Part shown: positions 24,365 to 33,235 of the stretch, in pieces
Position numbering within the stretch: position 1 is the first letter of the stretch
Layout of the letters: each line of letters starts with the position of its first letter
Source: Oceanobacillus kimchii X50
GTDB lineage: Bacteria > Bacillota > Bacilli > Bacillales > Amphibacillaceae
DNA: 37,481 nt
Direction: 5' to 3'
NCBI RefSeq assembly: GCF_000340475.1
Contig: NZ_CM001792.1
Location: forward strand, 910,709 to 948,189
Made by a program: the position numbers and the translations under genes
Notes under the pieces: model-generated
Database searches by the model: none
What the model saw: only the letters and a program-made list of their open reading frames with translations
What the model was told of the DNA's origin: nothing

Positions 24365-24427
24365 AATCAATGGTTTATAGGTAGTGTTGCTGATACAATT
24401 ATATAGGATGAATAGGGGGGAAGAGAT

Positions 24428-24760
24428 ATGAATTTTCGTTATAGTGATTATTCTATTGAACAATTACACCGAGAAATTGGAAATTTAAAAGAAAAGGCAC
24501 AAAAAGCAGAACAACTTGGGAATGTTTCTGAAGTACAAATATATGAGCGGAAAATGCAAGTGGCATTAGCATATACAATAAATCCAGATGATTTTAAAAA
24601 AGGTGAAATTTATCAATTAAAGATGGAGCCAGGTTATACATTTAAAATTGATTATATTAATGGAGTATTTGCGTGGGGATATCGTATAAATTTATTAGAA
24701 GAGGTACGTGAAGAAATCGAAGCATTGCCAATCTCACTTTTAGGCAAAAAGTTAGCATGA
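24428..24760 (+). CDS. yfhH: YfhH family protein (DUF1811)
   Basis: A 110-residue cytosolic protein. A helical N-terminal half (YSIEQLHREIGNLKEKAQKAEQLGNVSEVQIYERK-like region, about residues 8-42) is followed by a small SH3-like beta domain (FKKGEIYQLKMEPGYTFKIDYINGVFAWGYRI). This arrangement is the YfhH/DUF1811 family. Function is unknown. It follows recX by 63 bp with GGGGGGAAGAG as ribosome site and ends at a bidirectional terminator shared with yfhP. Confidence 0.9.
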   Translation: MNFRYSDYSIEQLHREIGNLKEKAQKAEQLGNVSEVQIYERKMQVALAYTINPDDFKKGEIYQLKMEPGYTFKIDYINGVFAWGYRINLLEEVREEIEALPISLLGKKLA

Positions 24761-24766
24761 TAAATA

Positions 24767-24803
24767 AAAAAGGATGGTTAATTAAAAGCTAACCATCCTT
24801 TTT
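24767..24803. terminator. Bidirectional terminator between yfhH and yfhP
   Basis: AAAAAGGATGGTTA (24767-24780) pairs with TAACCATCCTTTTT (24790-24803) over 14 bp; both strands end in five T. The last bases overlap the yfhP stop codon. Confidence 0.93.
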
Positions 24804-25791
24804 ATAATGACGAATCACTAGGAACTAATTTACTTTGTAATTTTCTTTCTGAGAATATCCAACCTGTGTACGAAGTGACAATTTCCAAATTCGCATTGAT
24901 TTGTACAACAGCTACAAATGGATAGTAATCTTTTGAACGGTATCTTAAATCAATAAAACGAACTTCTGTTGAACCATCTTCTTGTTCATTAATTTCCCAA
25001 CGATAAATTGGAGAAAAGTTCAAGAAAGATTGGATATTTTTATCTTGTTTTGCTACATCCATTATGTCACTTTCTGGAAGTGGAACCCGTAGAAATTCAT
25101 CAATAATTTCAATATGACGATTTTCTACTCTACCTACATAAAAGTGGTCTGGAGTGGTTATAGCGACACGCCAATAGTTTTGTTTTATTGTAGGAGAGGT
25201 GGCTATAGATTTAGTCTCTGGATAGTATTCATGAATTTTTTTGACGATTTCTCTTTTGTCCATATATCGTTTAATGTAGTATAGTACAATGACTGAGTAA
25301 ATAATTACCCAAGTAATGCCAGGATTAGCACCTAAAGCCCATGCCGCAATTCCGGCAACATTTAAGAAGAAGATATAGGGATCAAATGTATTAATGAAAC
25401 CTTTGGCTATCCACTTTTTAGAGAATGGACGAAATGCTTGTGTACCGTATGCATTAAATAAATCGACAAACACATGGATAACGACAGCTAATAGTGTCCA
25501 TAACCAAAGATGTAAATAACTAACTTCAGGTACAAATAAATATATTAATCCGGATACGAGAAAGCTCCATATGACAATTGCTGGCAGTGAATGGGAGGCT
25601 CCTCGATGGTGTCGAATATAAGTTGCATTATTTTTTAGTTTAAACACCGTGTCAAAATCAGGTGCGTGAGACCCAACAACGGTACCAACTAATACAGCAT
25701 GAAATAGTGTAGGATTACTTTGCACTACAGGGTCTATTGTTGCTAGGCCGCCTAATGCAACACCCATAACTATATGCGTACCAGTGTCCAT
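24802..25791 (-). CDS. yfhP: YfhP-like metal-dependent membrane hydrolase (YdjM/DUF457 family)
   Basis: A 329-residue protein with an N-terminal membrane domain of about four to five helices and a soluble C-terminal half. The metal-ligand pattern of the YdjM/LexA-binding hydrolase family is visible: TGTHIVMG (His6), HAPDFD, RHHRGASHS and HVFVDLFNAYGTQAF. The C-terminal region (about 200-329) contains strand-rich DHFYVGRVENRHIEI and RWEINEQEDG segments. B. subtilis YfhP influences fabL expression; that role is not evident here. AAGGAGG precedes ATG 25791. It is divergent from mutY. Confidence 0.9.
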   Translation of the reverse strand: MDTGTHIVMGVALGGLATIDPVVQSNPTLFHAVLVGTVVGSHAPDFDTVFKLKNNATYIRHHRGASHSLPAIVIWSFLVSGLIYLFVPEVSYLHLWLWTLLAVVIHVFVDLFNAYGTQAFRPFSKKWIAKGFINTFDPYIFFLNVAGIAAWALGANPGITWVIIYSVIVLYYIKRYMDKREIVKKIHEYYPETKSIATSPTIKQNYWRVAITTPDHFYVGRVENRHIEIIDEFLRVPLPESDIMDVAKQDKNIQSFLNFSPIYRWEINEQEDGSTEVRFIDLRYRSKDYYPFVAVVQINANLEIVTSYTGWIFSERKLQSKLVPSDSSL

Positions 25792-25870
25792 AAAAGATTA
25801 TCCTCCTTAATTATTACCAGTATTAAAGTCAAACTAGTCGCTATTGTAACATAAAGGATGTGGGGAAAAG

Positions 25871-26935
25871 ATGAATAAAAGGTTACAAAATCTTAACATT
25901 CCAGTTTTTCAAACCGATTTGCTGGAATGGTACTATTTGAATAAACGTGATCTTCCTTGGAGAAGAGAAAAAAATCCTTATAGAACATGGGTGTCAGAAA
26001 TTATGCTACAACAAACCAAGGTAGATACGGTTATACCTTATTTTAATCGTTTTATGGAGAAATATCCAACAGTTTATGATTTAGCTCAAGCAGATGAACA
26101 AGATGTATTAAAATCTTGGGAAGGTTTAGGTTACTATTCCCGTGCACGAAATTTACAAACCGCAGTGCGTGAAGTTGTAGATACATATAATGGTGAAATA
26201 CCTAATAGTGAAAAGGAATTGGCAAGCTTAAAAGGGGTTGGTCCTTACACAAAAGGTGCAATACTATCCATTGCCTTTGATCAACCCATTCCTGCAGTAG
26301 ATGGAAATGTCCTTAGAGTGTTCTCTAGAATTTTAAAGATAGAAGATGATGTTGCAAAACAATCAACTAAAAAAGAAATAGAGCAATATGTTGGAGAAAT
26401 TATATCACATAAAGATCCTTCCTCATTTAATCAAGCAATTATGGATTTAGGTGCAATGATCTGTACACCAAAAAAACCAACATGTATGTTTTGTCCAGTA
26501 ATGGAACACTGTCAGGCTTTTCAACATGGGATCCAAGAACAGTTACCAATTAAGAAAAAAGCAAAAAAGCAAAAAATCAAACAGTATATTGTCTTGCTCA
26601 TTAAAAATGACCAAGGAGAATATATAATTGAAAAACGTAGTGAACAAGGGTTATTAGCAAACTTATGGCAGTTTCCAATGGTTCCTCTAGAGGAGGTAGG
26701 TTTAAACCAAATTGAACAATGGATGTATGATAAATATGGAATTGAATTACAAATAGAATCAGATTGTGGAAATTTAAAACATACATTCAGTCATATTATA
26801 TGGAAAATGGATATAAAGAAAGCTAATACTTCTCAAAAATCTTTAAATAAAGATTCATTAACATTCATTTCTAAAGAAGGAATTGTAAATTACCCTTTCC
26901 CTGTGTCACATCAAAAAATGATGCAATTTTTATAA
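25871..26935 (+). CDS. mutY: A/G-specific adenine glycosylase MutY
   Basis: Base-excision repair enzyme that removes adenine mispaired with 8-oxoguanine. Glu43 in VSEIMLQQTKV and Asp144 in PAVDGNVLRV are the catalytic pair. The helix-hairpin-helix is LKGVGPYTKGAI (120-131). The [4Fe-4S] cluster cysteines are Cys198, Cys205, Cys208 and Cys214 (C-x6-C-x2-C-x5-C). The C-terminal NUDIX-like 8-oxoG recognition domain spans about 230-354. It has 354 residues. GGGGAAAAG precedes the ATG. It is convergent with yfhS, and the shared terminator begins three bases after the stop. Confidence 0.97.
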   Translation: MNKRLQNLNIPVFQTDLLEWYYLNKRDLPWRREKNPYRTWVSEIMLQQTKVDTVIPYFNRFMEKYPTVYDLAQADEQDVLKSWEGLGYYSRARNLQTAVREVVDTYNGEIPNSEKELASLKGVGPYTKGAILSIAFDQPIPAVDGNVLRVFSRILKIEDDVAKQSTKKEIEQYVGEIISHKDPSSFNQAIMDLGAMICTPKKPTCMFCPVMEHCQAFQHGIQEQLPIKKKAKKQKIKQYIVLLIKNDQGEYIIEKRSEQGLLANLWQFPMVPLEEVGLNQIEQWMYDKYGIELQIESDCGNLKHTFSHIIWKMDIKKANTSQKSLNKDSLTFISKEGIVNYPFPVSHQKMMQFL

Positions 26936-26937
26936 GG

Positions 26938-26977
26938 AAAAATCAGGATTAATCCAAATGGACGTCCTGATTTTTTT
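26938..26977. terminator. Bidirectional terminator between mutY and yfhS
   Basis: AAAAATCAGGA (26938-26948) pairs with TCCTGATTTTT (26965-26975), followed by further T on + and by five T on -. The loop and right arm are also the last codons of the minus-strand yfhS-like gene. Confidence 0.88.
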
Positions 26978-27146
26978 CTATGCGTTGGAACATTTCTTTA
27001 TTTATCTCATGAAGAATGGAAAGTCCTTCAGAATTAATATAAGGAAGAATTTGTGATAAAGCATGCTGGAAATAATAAAGCTCCCCATCCTCCCAGTCTG
27101 TTTTACTCATCATGGATAGTTCAGAAAAGTCTCTTTCAAGCTTTAT
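26949..27146 (-). CDS. YfhS-like small protein, start codon uncertain
   Basis: The conserved stretch KTDWEDGELYYFQHAL shows a real small protein of the YfhS type, at the yfhS position between mutY and sspE. Function unknown. The stop is fixed, but the start is not. The only good ribosome site is GGGAGGAG (27160-27153), and six bases on, in frame, lies ATA (27146), giving 65 residues beginning with KLERDFSELS. ATG 27113 or 27110 has no ribosome site. GTG 27203 would give 84 residues but its AAAGGA ends one base before it. ATA starts are very rare, so the coordinates given are a best guess. Confidence 0.6.
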   Translation of the reverse strand: MKLERDFSELSMMSKTDWEDGELYYFQHALSQILPYINSEGLSILHEINKEMFQRIEKNQDVHLD

Positions 27147-27285
27147 TGGTATCTCCTCCCTAGGAATGTTTACATTTATATTTTGTGCACTTATGAAGTA
27201 CACATCCTTTCCATTTTTTGCAGTGAAAAAAAGATGGATAAGAAATGAGTTACTGGATAAATTAATTATTGCGGAGGTGATATTG

Positions 27286-27468
27286 ATGGCTAAAAAGCAA
27301 AATCAACAAAATCAAACTACTGCAGCAGGTACAAATGCACAGCATGTTAAACAACAAAACAAACAAGCTGCTCAAGGTCAAGGACAATATGGTACTGAGT
27401 TTGCTTCTGAAACAGATGCACAACAAGTGAAACAACAAAATCAAAAATCTCAACAAAACAAAAAATAA
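27286..27468 (+). CDS. sspE: Gamma-type small acid-soluble spore protein
   Basis: A 60-residue spore-core amino-acid store, very rich in Gln, Lys and Asn. Two related blocks are seen: NAQHVKQQNKQA (17-28) and DAQQVKQQNQKS (44-55). The germination-protease site is TEFASE (37-42); only one such site is present, while B. subtilis SspE is longer. GCGGAGGTG lies seven bases before the ATG; upstream in-frame starts are rejected. A sigma-G promoter would be expected upstream, but no clear match was found. It shows that the organism forms endospores. Confidence 0.93.
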   Translation: MAKKQNQQNQTTAAGTNAQHVKQQNKQAAQGQGQYGTEFASETDAQQVKQQNQKSQQNKK

Positions 27469-27487
27469 CATCTGTTTCTATTAAATG

Positions 27488-27525
27488 AAAGAGTTCCCTT
27501 TTGATGTAAAGGGAACTCTTTTTAT
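27488..27525 (+). terminator. Terminator after sspE
   Basis: AAAGAGTTCCCTTT (27488-27501) pairs perfectly with AAAGGGAACTCTTT (27508-27521), followed by T. Confidence 0.93.
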
Positions 27526-27661
27526 ATTGCTCTTTTTATGATCTTCTTTCGCATACATAAGTCAGTTCTTGTTCGTTTAGCTTTATATTTCTATATAGAA
27601 CAATTATAATAGTAGTAATAATTTTGATTGAGCGGGTGAAAAAGAAAAGGAGAGGAGTGCA

Positions 27662-28189
27662 ATGGTTTCTCCGAATGCAGGGTCTAAGGTTTCTATCCAA
27701 AGCTATAAACATAATGGACAACTTCATCGTACGTGGGAGAATAGTGTAATTTTAAAGGGTACAGAAAGTGTAGTTATTGGAGCGAATGATCGAACAAGAG
27801 TAATTGAAAGTGATGGTCGTTCCTGGATTACCAGAGAGCCAGCCATATGTTATTTTCATTCTAAGTATTGGTTTAACATTATTGGAATGCTACGAAATGA
27901 TGGAATTTACTACTACTGTAATATTAGCTCGCCGTTTGTTTATGATGGTGAGGCATTAAAATATATTGATTATGATTTAGATGTAAAAGTTTTTCCTGAT
28001 ATGACATTTCAATTATTAGACGAAGATGAATACGAAGAACATAGGAATTTGATGAATTACCCTCAAGTAATTGATCGTATTTTACATCAACAGTTAGAAA
28101 TATTAATTCGATGGATAAGACAAGGGAAAGGACCATTTTCCCCCGACTTTGTCGATAATTGGTATGAAATGTACTTAACGTATCATTAA
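27662..28189 (+). CDS. ygaC: Nucleoside tri-/diphosphatase, YgaC/UPF0374 (DUF402) family
   Basis: A 175-residue cytosolic hydrolase. In Staphylococcus the orthologue Ntdp hydrolyses nucleoside tri- and diphosphates with a divalent metal. A single beta-barrel DUF402 domain is visible. The conserved acidic cluster [14 protein letters not shown] (100-113) supplies metal ligands, with [18 protein letters not shown] before it and a final amphipathic helix [27 protein letters not shown] precedes the ATG. It sits between sspE and ygaD, the same order as in B. subtilis, and is closed by a terminator. Confidence 0.92.
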   Translation: MVSPNAGSKVSIQSYKHNGQLHRTWENSVILKGTESVVIGANDRTRVIESDGRSWITREPAICYFHSKYWFNIIGMLRNDGIYYYCNISSPFVYDGEALKYIDYDLDVKVFPDMTFQLLDEDEYEEHRNLMNYPQVIDRILHQQLEILIRWIRQGKGPFSPDFVDNWYEMYLTYH

Positions 28190-28230
28190 TTGAAGCTATT
28201 TTATTGCAATAGCTATAAAGAAAGAGGTAT

Positions 28231-28262
28231 CCTTGTTACCGTGAGTCGTAACAAGGTTTTTT
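28231..28262 (+). terminator. Terminator after ygaC
   Basis: CCTTGTTAC (28231-28239) pairs with GTAACAAGG (28248-28256), then six T. A second small hairpin, AGCTATT/AATAGCT, lies just before it at 28193-28213. Confidence 0.9.
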
Positions 28263-28301
28263 AATGATAACTAATCACATCAATAGAGGAAGATGATGTT
28301 C

Positions 28302-30056
28302 ATGAGCAGTATTAAACAGTATATGGAATTTGTAAAACCATATAAGTGGAAAATTGTATTGACATTAATTATTGGAGTCATGAAATTTGGGATACCATTA
28401 TTAATGCCATTAATCTTGAAGTATGTAATTGATGATATTATATCTGTAGAAGGATTAACCCAATCTGAAAGAATTACGCAGTTATTTTGGGTGATGGGGA
28501 TATCGTTTGTTGTTTTTCTAATTCTTCGTCCACCTATTGAATACGTAAGACAATACCTTGCTCAATGGGTAGGGAATAAAATTTTATTTGATATTCGTGA
28601 TAAATTATTTGATCATTTACAAAAATTAAGCTTAAAATTCTATTCTCAGACAAAAACCGGAGAAATTATTTCCCGGGTAATACATGATGTCGAACAGACG
28701 AAGAATTTTGTGATTACTGGTTTAATGAATATATGGTTGGATTTGACAACTATTTTGATAGCAATTGTAATTATGCTAACAATGAATGTTCAACTAACCA
28801 TTGTTTCCATTATTTTATTCCCGTTATTTGGTTTTGCAGTGAAGTACTTCTTTGGTCGATTACGTAAACTTACGCGAGAAAGGTCACAAGCACTGGCAGA
28901 AGTGCAAGGTCACCTACATGAGCGTGTACAGGGAGTACCAGTTACACGTAGTTTTGCGCTTGAAGATTATGAACAAGCGCAATTCGATAAAAGAAACAGT
29001 AACTTTCTTGATAAGGCATTACGACATACTGATTGGAATGCACGAACATTTGCTGTAACTAATACAATTACTGATTTAGCACCGTTGTTGGTTATTGCAT
29101 TTGCTGGCTATCAAGTTATTACAGGTGTGGTTACATTAGGTACAATGGTTGCATTTGTAGGATATATGGAACGTGTATATAGCCCATTACGTCGCTTAAT
29201 TAATTCTTCTACTACATTAGTGCAAGCTATAGCGTCGATTGATCGTGTTTTTGAGTTAATGAACGAGAAATATGATATATCTGATAAACAAGACGCTGTT
29301 GATCCTGGAAGGCTGAGTGGTGAGGTAGAATTTGAACGTGTTTCATTTCAATATGACGAAGAAGAATTACCAGTACTTAAAGACGTTACTCTCCATGTAG
29401 ACAAAGGTGAAACCGTCGCTTTTGTAGGTATGAGTGGTGGAGGAAAGTCGACATTAATTAGTCTTATTCCTCGTTTTTATGATGTAACAGGTGGAAGTGT
29501 AAAAGTTGATGGGAAAGATATTCGTGATTATCAATCTAGATCGTTAAGAGATAATATTGGTATGGTATTACAAGATAATATACTTTTCTCTGAGTCGATT
29601 GAAATGAATATACGTATGGGTAATCCAGAAGCAACGGATGAAGAAGTGGTGCAAGCAGCAAAAGCCGCTAATGCTCATCAATTTATTGAATCCTTGCCTC
29701 AAGGTTATGCCACCATGGTAGGAGAACGGGGAGTAAAACTCTCTGGTGGACAAAAACAACGCATTGCTATTGCAAGAGTATTTTTAAAGAATCCACCAAT
29801 TCTTATTTTTGATGAAGCAACTTCTGCGTTGGATCTTGAGAGCGAACATCTTATTCAAGAAACTATGGAGCGATTAGCATCAGACCGAACTACATTTATC
29901 GTTGCGCATCGACTAGCGACTATTACACATGCGAATAGAATTGTTGTTGTTGAAGACGGACAAATTATTGAATCTGGTTCACATGAAGAATTAATGAAAT
30001 TACAAGGGCATTATTATGATTTATACCAGATTCAACACCTAGAAGAAGATAATTAA
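28302..30056 (+). CDS. ygaD: ABC exporter with fused membrane and ATPase domains (YgaD-like)
   Basis: Half-transporter that would act as a homodimeric multidrug or lipid flippase. Six helices fill residues about 10-310. The ATPase follows: Walker [10 protein letters not shown] (about 376-384), signature LSGGQ (about 480-484), Walker [10 protein letters not shown] (about 499-507) and the AHRLAT switch histidine. ATG 28302 ([14 protein letters not shown]) is preferred by similarity to YgaD, with AGAGGA about 11 bases away; ATG 28296 and 28293 are alternatives and would add two or three residues. It has 584 residues. The operon ends at repeat copy B. Substrate unknown. Confidence 0.93.
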   Translation: MSSIKQYMEFVKPYKWKIVLTLIIGVMKFGIPLLMPLILKYVIDDIISVEGLTQSERITQLFWVMGISFVVFLILRPPIEYVRQYLAQWVGNKILFDIRDKLFDHLQKLSLKFYSQTKTGEIISRVIHDVEQTKNFVITGLMNIWLDLTTILIAIVIMLTMNVQLTIVSIILFPLFGFAVKYFFGRLRKLTRERSQALAEVQGHLHERVQGVPVTRSFALEDYEQAQFDKRNSNFLDKALRHTDWNARTFAVTNTITDLAPLLVIAFAGYQVITGVVTLGTMVAFVGYMERVYSPLRRLINSSTTLVQAIASIDRVFELMNEKYDISDKQDAVDPGRLSGEVEFERVSFQYDEEELPVLKDVTLHVDKGETVAFVGMSGGGKSTLISLIPRFYDVTGGSVKVDGKDIRDYQSRSLRDNIGMVLQDNILFSESIEMNIRMGNPEATDEEVVQAAKAANAHQFIESLPQGYATMVGERGVKLSGGQKQRIAIARVFLKNPPILIFDEATSALDLESEHLIQETMERLASDRTTFIVAHRLATITHANRIVVVEDGQIIESGSHEELMKLQGHYYDLYQIQHLEEDN

Positions 30057-30059
30057 AAC

Positions 30060-30300
30060 AAGAGATTGGGACAATAATATTTACACAAAAGATAAATCCG
30101 AATGAATAGGTTTTTTAAAACCCGCATCAGAAATATACTGCACTTATCTATCCTAAGGCGGCTGGTGAGCCCCCAGACGCTCCGCATTCAGGGTGGAACG
30201 CTTAGGCTTCTTTCCCATAGGGGTCTCCGTATATTTCTTATGCTAATTCAATCTATCATTCATCTTTTGAGCAAAAATTTTTGTTATATCCCAATCTCTT
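30060..30300. repeat. Nested inverted-repeat element, copy B
   Basis: The outer arms AAGAGATTGGGA (30060-30071) and TCCCAATCTCTT (30289-30300) are perfect. Next to them, the flanks TTACACAAAAGATAAATCC and CATCTTTTGAGCAAA align with copy A. An inner pair, GCATCAGAAATATAC (30124-30138) with GTATATTTCTTATGC (30229-30243), matches at 14 of 15 and surrounds about 90 bp that are visibly richer in G+C than the genome. Copy A lacks this centre. Both strands could fold into a long hairpin between the convergent ygaD and MFS genes. Confidence 0.7.
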
Positions 30301-31525
30301 CTTTATCTATAAAATTAAACATTCTGATATAGAAAAGTGTACTGATGCAAGCACAAAGTAGAATGAATCCAAAAATAAACATTGGTGGAAATACACTTGA
30401 TAATATGACCGTGAAGGGAGCGATGAACCTTCCAAAAGAATATTGTAAGTCAGAAGCTCCTATATACTGTCCTATTGCACTTTTAGGAGCGTAAGAAACG
30501 ACAAAGTTTTGAACTACTGGTCCATGAATGATTTCACCAATAGTAAAAATTACTGTAAGTATAAACAACAGCCAAATGTTAGTAGAAAGTCCGACGCTAA
30601 ACATCCCGATTCCAGATAAAGATGCAGCGAGTACAAGTGCATTTCGATCTGACCAACCATTTATCCTTTTTGTAATAGGAATCACTAATAAGACAAATAA
30701 TAATCCGTTTAACCCAATCATCCAACCGAAAATTTGCTCGCTATTTAATGAAAATGACCAGTCGCCTATCGAAAAAAGTTGTTGTGCTGGGACATAGTTT
30801 TTTACATATAATGCAAGGTATAGATCTAATTGTATTATCGATATCGTGATAAACATTCCACCAACAATATAATAGAGGTAAACTTTATCTTTAAGAATGT
30901 GAAAATAGCTTTTCCATTGATCCTTTATAACTGAAAGAGCAGTTGTTTTTTTCTTTGAATTTTGAATAAGCATTGTTTCTCTCATAAGCAGAAGAATTAT
31001 GCCAAAATAAAGAGAGGCAATAAATGTACATGACCATAATAATTCAGTTCTATATTGAAAAAATAATACCGCTCCAAGAAATGGACCAAAAATAGCCCCG
31101 ATATTGTTAGCAGAAGCAAACGTAGCAAATACATTACGCCGCTCTTTCTCTGAGACTAAGTCAGCAACCATAGCACTGCTTGCTGGTCTGTAAAAAGCTT
31201 TTCCTAAGCTTATGCCGACAAATGCAATGTAGTCTATCCAAGGGGATACAGATAGTGCGAACAAAGCAAAAAACATTGCTTGCATAAACGAACCTAGTAT
31301 CATAATATTCCGCCTTCCATATTCATCAGCAAAATAACCGCCAATCATTCCGCCAAATATGCTAATAATAGCTGGGGCAGTCATCATAAAACCTGCTTCA
31401 ACCACACCTATTGATTCACTAAAGTAAATGGTTAAAAAAGGGAAATACATCCAAAACAGCATATTAAATAAGGTTTCACCTAACAATCTTATTTTTAAAT
31501 TACGATCCCATGTTATCCATGACAT
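30284..31525 (-). CDS. MFS-family drug-exporter-like transporter
   Basis: A 413-residue major-facilitator protein with 12 predicted helices and the motif-A loop GGYFADEYGRR (62-72) between helices 2 and 3. The early helix LLGETLFNMLFWMYFPFLTIY and the late half (from about residue 215) match multidrug exporters of the YttB/YqjV kind. A substrate cannot be named. TAGGAGC precedes the ATG. The last codons, EEIGI and the stop, are made by the arm of repeat copy B, so the repeat has set the C terminus. The gene is not part of the ygaD-gsaB order known from B. subtilis and is probably an insertion. Confidence 0.88.
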   Translation of the reverse strand: MSWITWDRNLKIRLLGETLFNMLFWMYFPFLTIYFSESIGVVEAGFMMTAPAIISIFGGMIGGYFADEYGRRNIMILGSFMQAMFFALFALSVSPWIDYIAFVGISLGKAFYRPASSAMVADLVSEKERRNVFATFASANNIGAIFGPFLGAVLFFQYRTELLWSCTFIASLYFGIILLLMRETMLIQNSKKKTTALSVIKDQWKSYFHILKDKVYLYYIVGGMFITISIIQLDLYLALYVKNYVPAQQLFSIGDWSFSLNSEQIFGWMIGLNGLLFVLLVIPITKRINGWSDRNALVLAASLSGIGMFSVGLSTNIWLLFILTVIFTIGEIIHGPVVQNFVVSYAPKSAIGQYIGASDLQYSFGRFIAPFTVILSSVFPPMFIFGFILLCACISTLFYIRMFNFIDKEEIGI

Positions 31526-31578
31526 TTAAATAGCTCCTAAAAATCAATTCCTGGCCAGGTAGTATATATTTTATATTT

Positions 31579-31593
31579 AATTTTCGGAAAATT
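31579..31593 (-). promoter_or_regulatory. Palindrome at the MFS promoter, possible operator
   Basis: AATTTTC-G-GAAAATT is a perfect 15-bp palindrome. It touches a minus-strand TATAAT (31596-31591), the best -10 for the MFS gene. No good -35 is seen. A second palindrome, CCTGGCCAGG (about 31551-31560), lies in the MFS leader. Confidence 0.4.
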
Positions 31594-31594
31594 A

Positions 31595-31623
31595 TAGACT
31601 TATATTTAGCAATCAGTTATAAT
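31595..31623 (+). promoter_or_regulatory. Sigma-A-like promoter pointing into an ORF-less gap
   Basis: TAGACT (31595-31600), exactly 17 bp, perfect TATAAT (31618-31623) on +. It overlaps the divergent MFS promoter area. Confidence 0.5.
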
Positions 31624-31629
31624 ACTATT

Positions 31630-31727
31630 ATAGAATTCGAAGCAGGAATGTCTTTATTTTATATGTTATATAAATAGAACGTTTGTTCCTGGTTGATGCA
31701 TATGCAAATAAAAGCATATGTTTTTTT
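31630..31727 (+). ncRNA. Candidate ~98-nt small RNA
   Basis: The transcript expected from the upstream promoter would run to a terminator formed by CATATGC (31699-31705) and GCATATG (31714-31720) with seven T. An inner hairpin pairs CAGGAA (31643-31648) with TTCCTG (31686-31691). No start codon with a ribosome site precedes an open frame in it. It ends just ahead of the gsaB terminator on the opposite strand. Expression is untested, so this is a candidate only. Confidence 0.35.
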
Positions 31728-31733
31728 AAATGT

Positions 31734-31776
31734 AAAAAAGACCTACAACTGAGATTTTTCCAGATTGTAGGTCTTT
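31734..31776 (-). terminator. Terminator of gsaB
   Basis: AAAGACCTACAA (31737-31748) pairs with TTGTAGGTCTTT (31765-31776); the minus strand continues into T. Confidence 0.9.
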
Positions 31777-31786
31777 GTTTTATTGG

Positions 31787-33085
31787 CTATAAAGTTTTAG
31801 CCATTTCTGCAAAGCTTCGCCCAACAGCATCAATAGTATTTTCAATGTCTGAATCTTTATGTTCTGTTGTTAAGAACCAAGCTTCATATTTAGAAGGTGC
31901 AAGATTAATTCCTTCTCGCAGCATTAGTTGGAAGAATTTTGCAAAGGCTTCTCCGTCTGAAGCATCTGCTTCTGCGTAATTCGTTATCTGATCCACTCCG
32001 AAGTATACCGTCAAAGCACCACAGAGTCGATTAACCGTAATATGAATACCATGCTCGCGAGCTTTTTCGTGAATACCTTCTTCTAGCCGTTTTCCGAGAC
32101 GATCTAACTCTTCATAAACGCCTTCCTCTTTTAACACTTCTAAACATGCAATACCTGCAGCCATTGATGCCGGGTTACCTGACATCGTCCCAGCCTGATA
32201 CGCAGGGCCTAGTGGTGCCACTTGTTCCATTATATCTTTTCTGCCTCCATAAGCACCAATAGGTAAACCACCACCAATTATTTTACCCATGGCAGTCATA
32301 TCCGGTTCTACGCCATAAATTTGTTGAGCACTTCCATATGTGAATCGGAATGCAGTAATCACTTCATCGTATATTACTAATGCTCCTGCTCGGTGGGTTA
32401 ATTCATTTACCTCTTGTAGAAAACCTTTAAAAGGTTCAACGATTCCAAAATTCCCAACTATTGGTTCTACAAGTACTGCGGCTACCTCATCTCCCCATTT
32501 ATCTAATGCTAGTTTAAATGCTCCAATATCATTGAACGGAACAGTAATTACATCAGATGCGGTTGAAGTTGGAACTCCAGCTGAATCTGGAGTACCTAAT
32601 GTAGAAGGTCCAGATCCTGCTTCTACTAAAACAGCATCAAAATGTCCGTGATAGCAACCAGCGAATTTAATTATTTTTGTACGCCCAGTATAAGCACGTG
32701 CTACACGAATCGTTGTCATTACAGCTTCAGTACCAGAATTATTAAATCGAACTTTTTCTAATGAAGGGATAGCGTCTTTTAACATTTGAGCAAATTCATT
32801 TTCTAAACGTGTTGGAGTACCATATAGAACACCTGTTGTTGCAGCATGGGCAATTGCTTTTGCAATATGCGGATGTGCATGACCAGTAATGATTGGGCCA
32901 TAAGCCGCTAAATAATCAATATATTTATTATCATCCACATCCCAAAAGTATGCCCCTTGTCCTCGTTCCATATATACAGGCGAACCACCACCTACAGCTT
33001 TATATGCACGAGAAGGGGAGTTAACTCCTCCTACAATATGTTGAAGAGCCTCTTGATGTAGCTTTTCGGAATTTGTAAATTTCAT
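31787..33085 (-). CDS. gsaB: Glutamate-1-semialdehyde 2,1-aminomutase (GsaB type)
   Basis: PLP-dependent enzyme of tetrapyrrole synthesis that converts glutamate-1-semialdehyde to 5-aminolevulinate. Seen are [15 protein letters not shown] (18-32), [55 protein letters not shown], the PLP aspartate in [11 protein letters not shown] and the Schiff-base lysine in [16 protein letters not shown] (Lys near 268). It has 432 residues. GAGGAGG precedes the ATG. Its neighbours identify it as the gsaB paralogue found beside bcp and perR in B. subtilis, not the hemL of the main heme operon, which is not in the window. Confidence 0.96.
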   Translation of the reverse strand: MKFTNSEKLHQEALQHIVGGVNSPSRAYKAVGGGSPVYMERGQGAYFWDVDDNKYIDYLAAYGPIITGHAHPHIAKAIAHAATTGVLYGTPTRLENEFAQMLKDAIPSLEKVRFNNSGTEAVMTTIRVARAYTGRTKIIKFAGCYHGHFDAVLVEAGSGPSTLGTPDSAGVPTSTASDVITVPFNDIGAFKLALDKWGDEVAAVLVEPIVGNFGIVEPFKGFLQEVNELTHRAGALVIYDEVITAFRFTYGSAQQIYGVEPDMTAMGKIIGGGLPIGAYGGRKDIMEQVAPLGPAYQAGTMSGNPASMAAGIACLEVLKEEGVYEELDRLGKRLEEGIHEKAREHGIHITVNRLCGALTVYFGVDQITNYAEADASDGEAFAKFFQLMLREGINLAPSKYEAWFLTTEHKDSDIENTIDAVGRSFAEMAKTL

Positions 33086-33235
33086 CAGTTATTTTCCTCC
33101 TCTGTCTAACCAGTTACTAATATATCAAAAATCAATTAGAAATTCTTATAAAACGTACATTTTTAATTTTTGAACAAGCTCTTTGTTCTTTGGCATATAT
33201 ATAGAATAAGAGCCATTAAGAGGGGATTGTTCTTT

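Noticed and set aside
30102..30332. 76-codon open frame on +
   Set aside because: It is made of the GC-rich core of repeat copy B and the antisense of the MFS gene.
31683..31979. 98-codon frame on +
   Set aside because: Mostly antisense to gsaB and its terminator; starts inside the candidate sRNA without a ribosome site.
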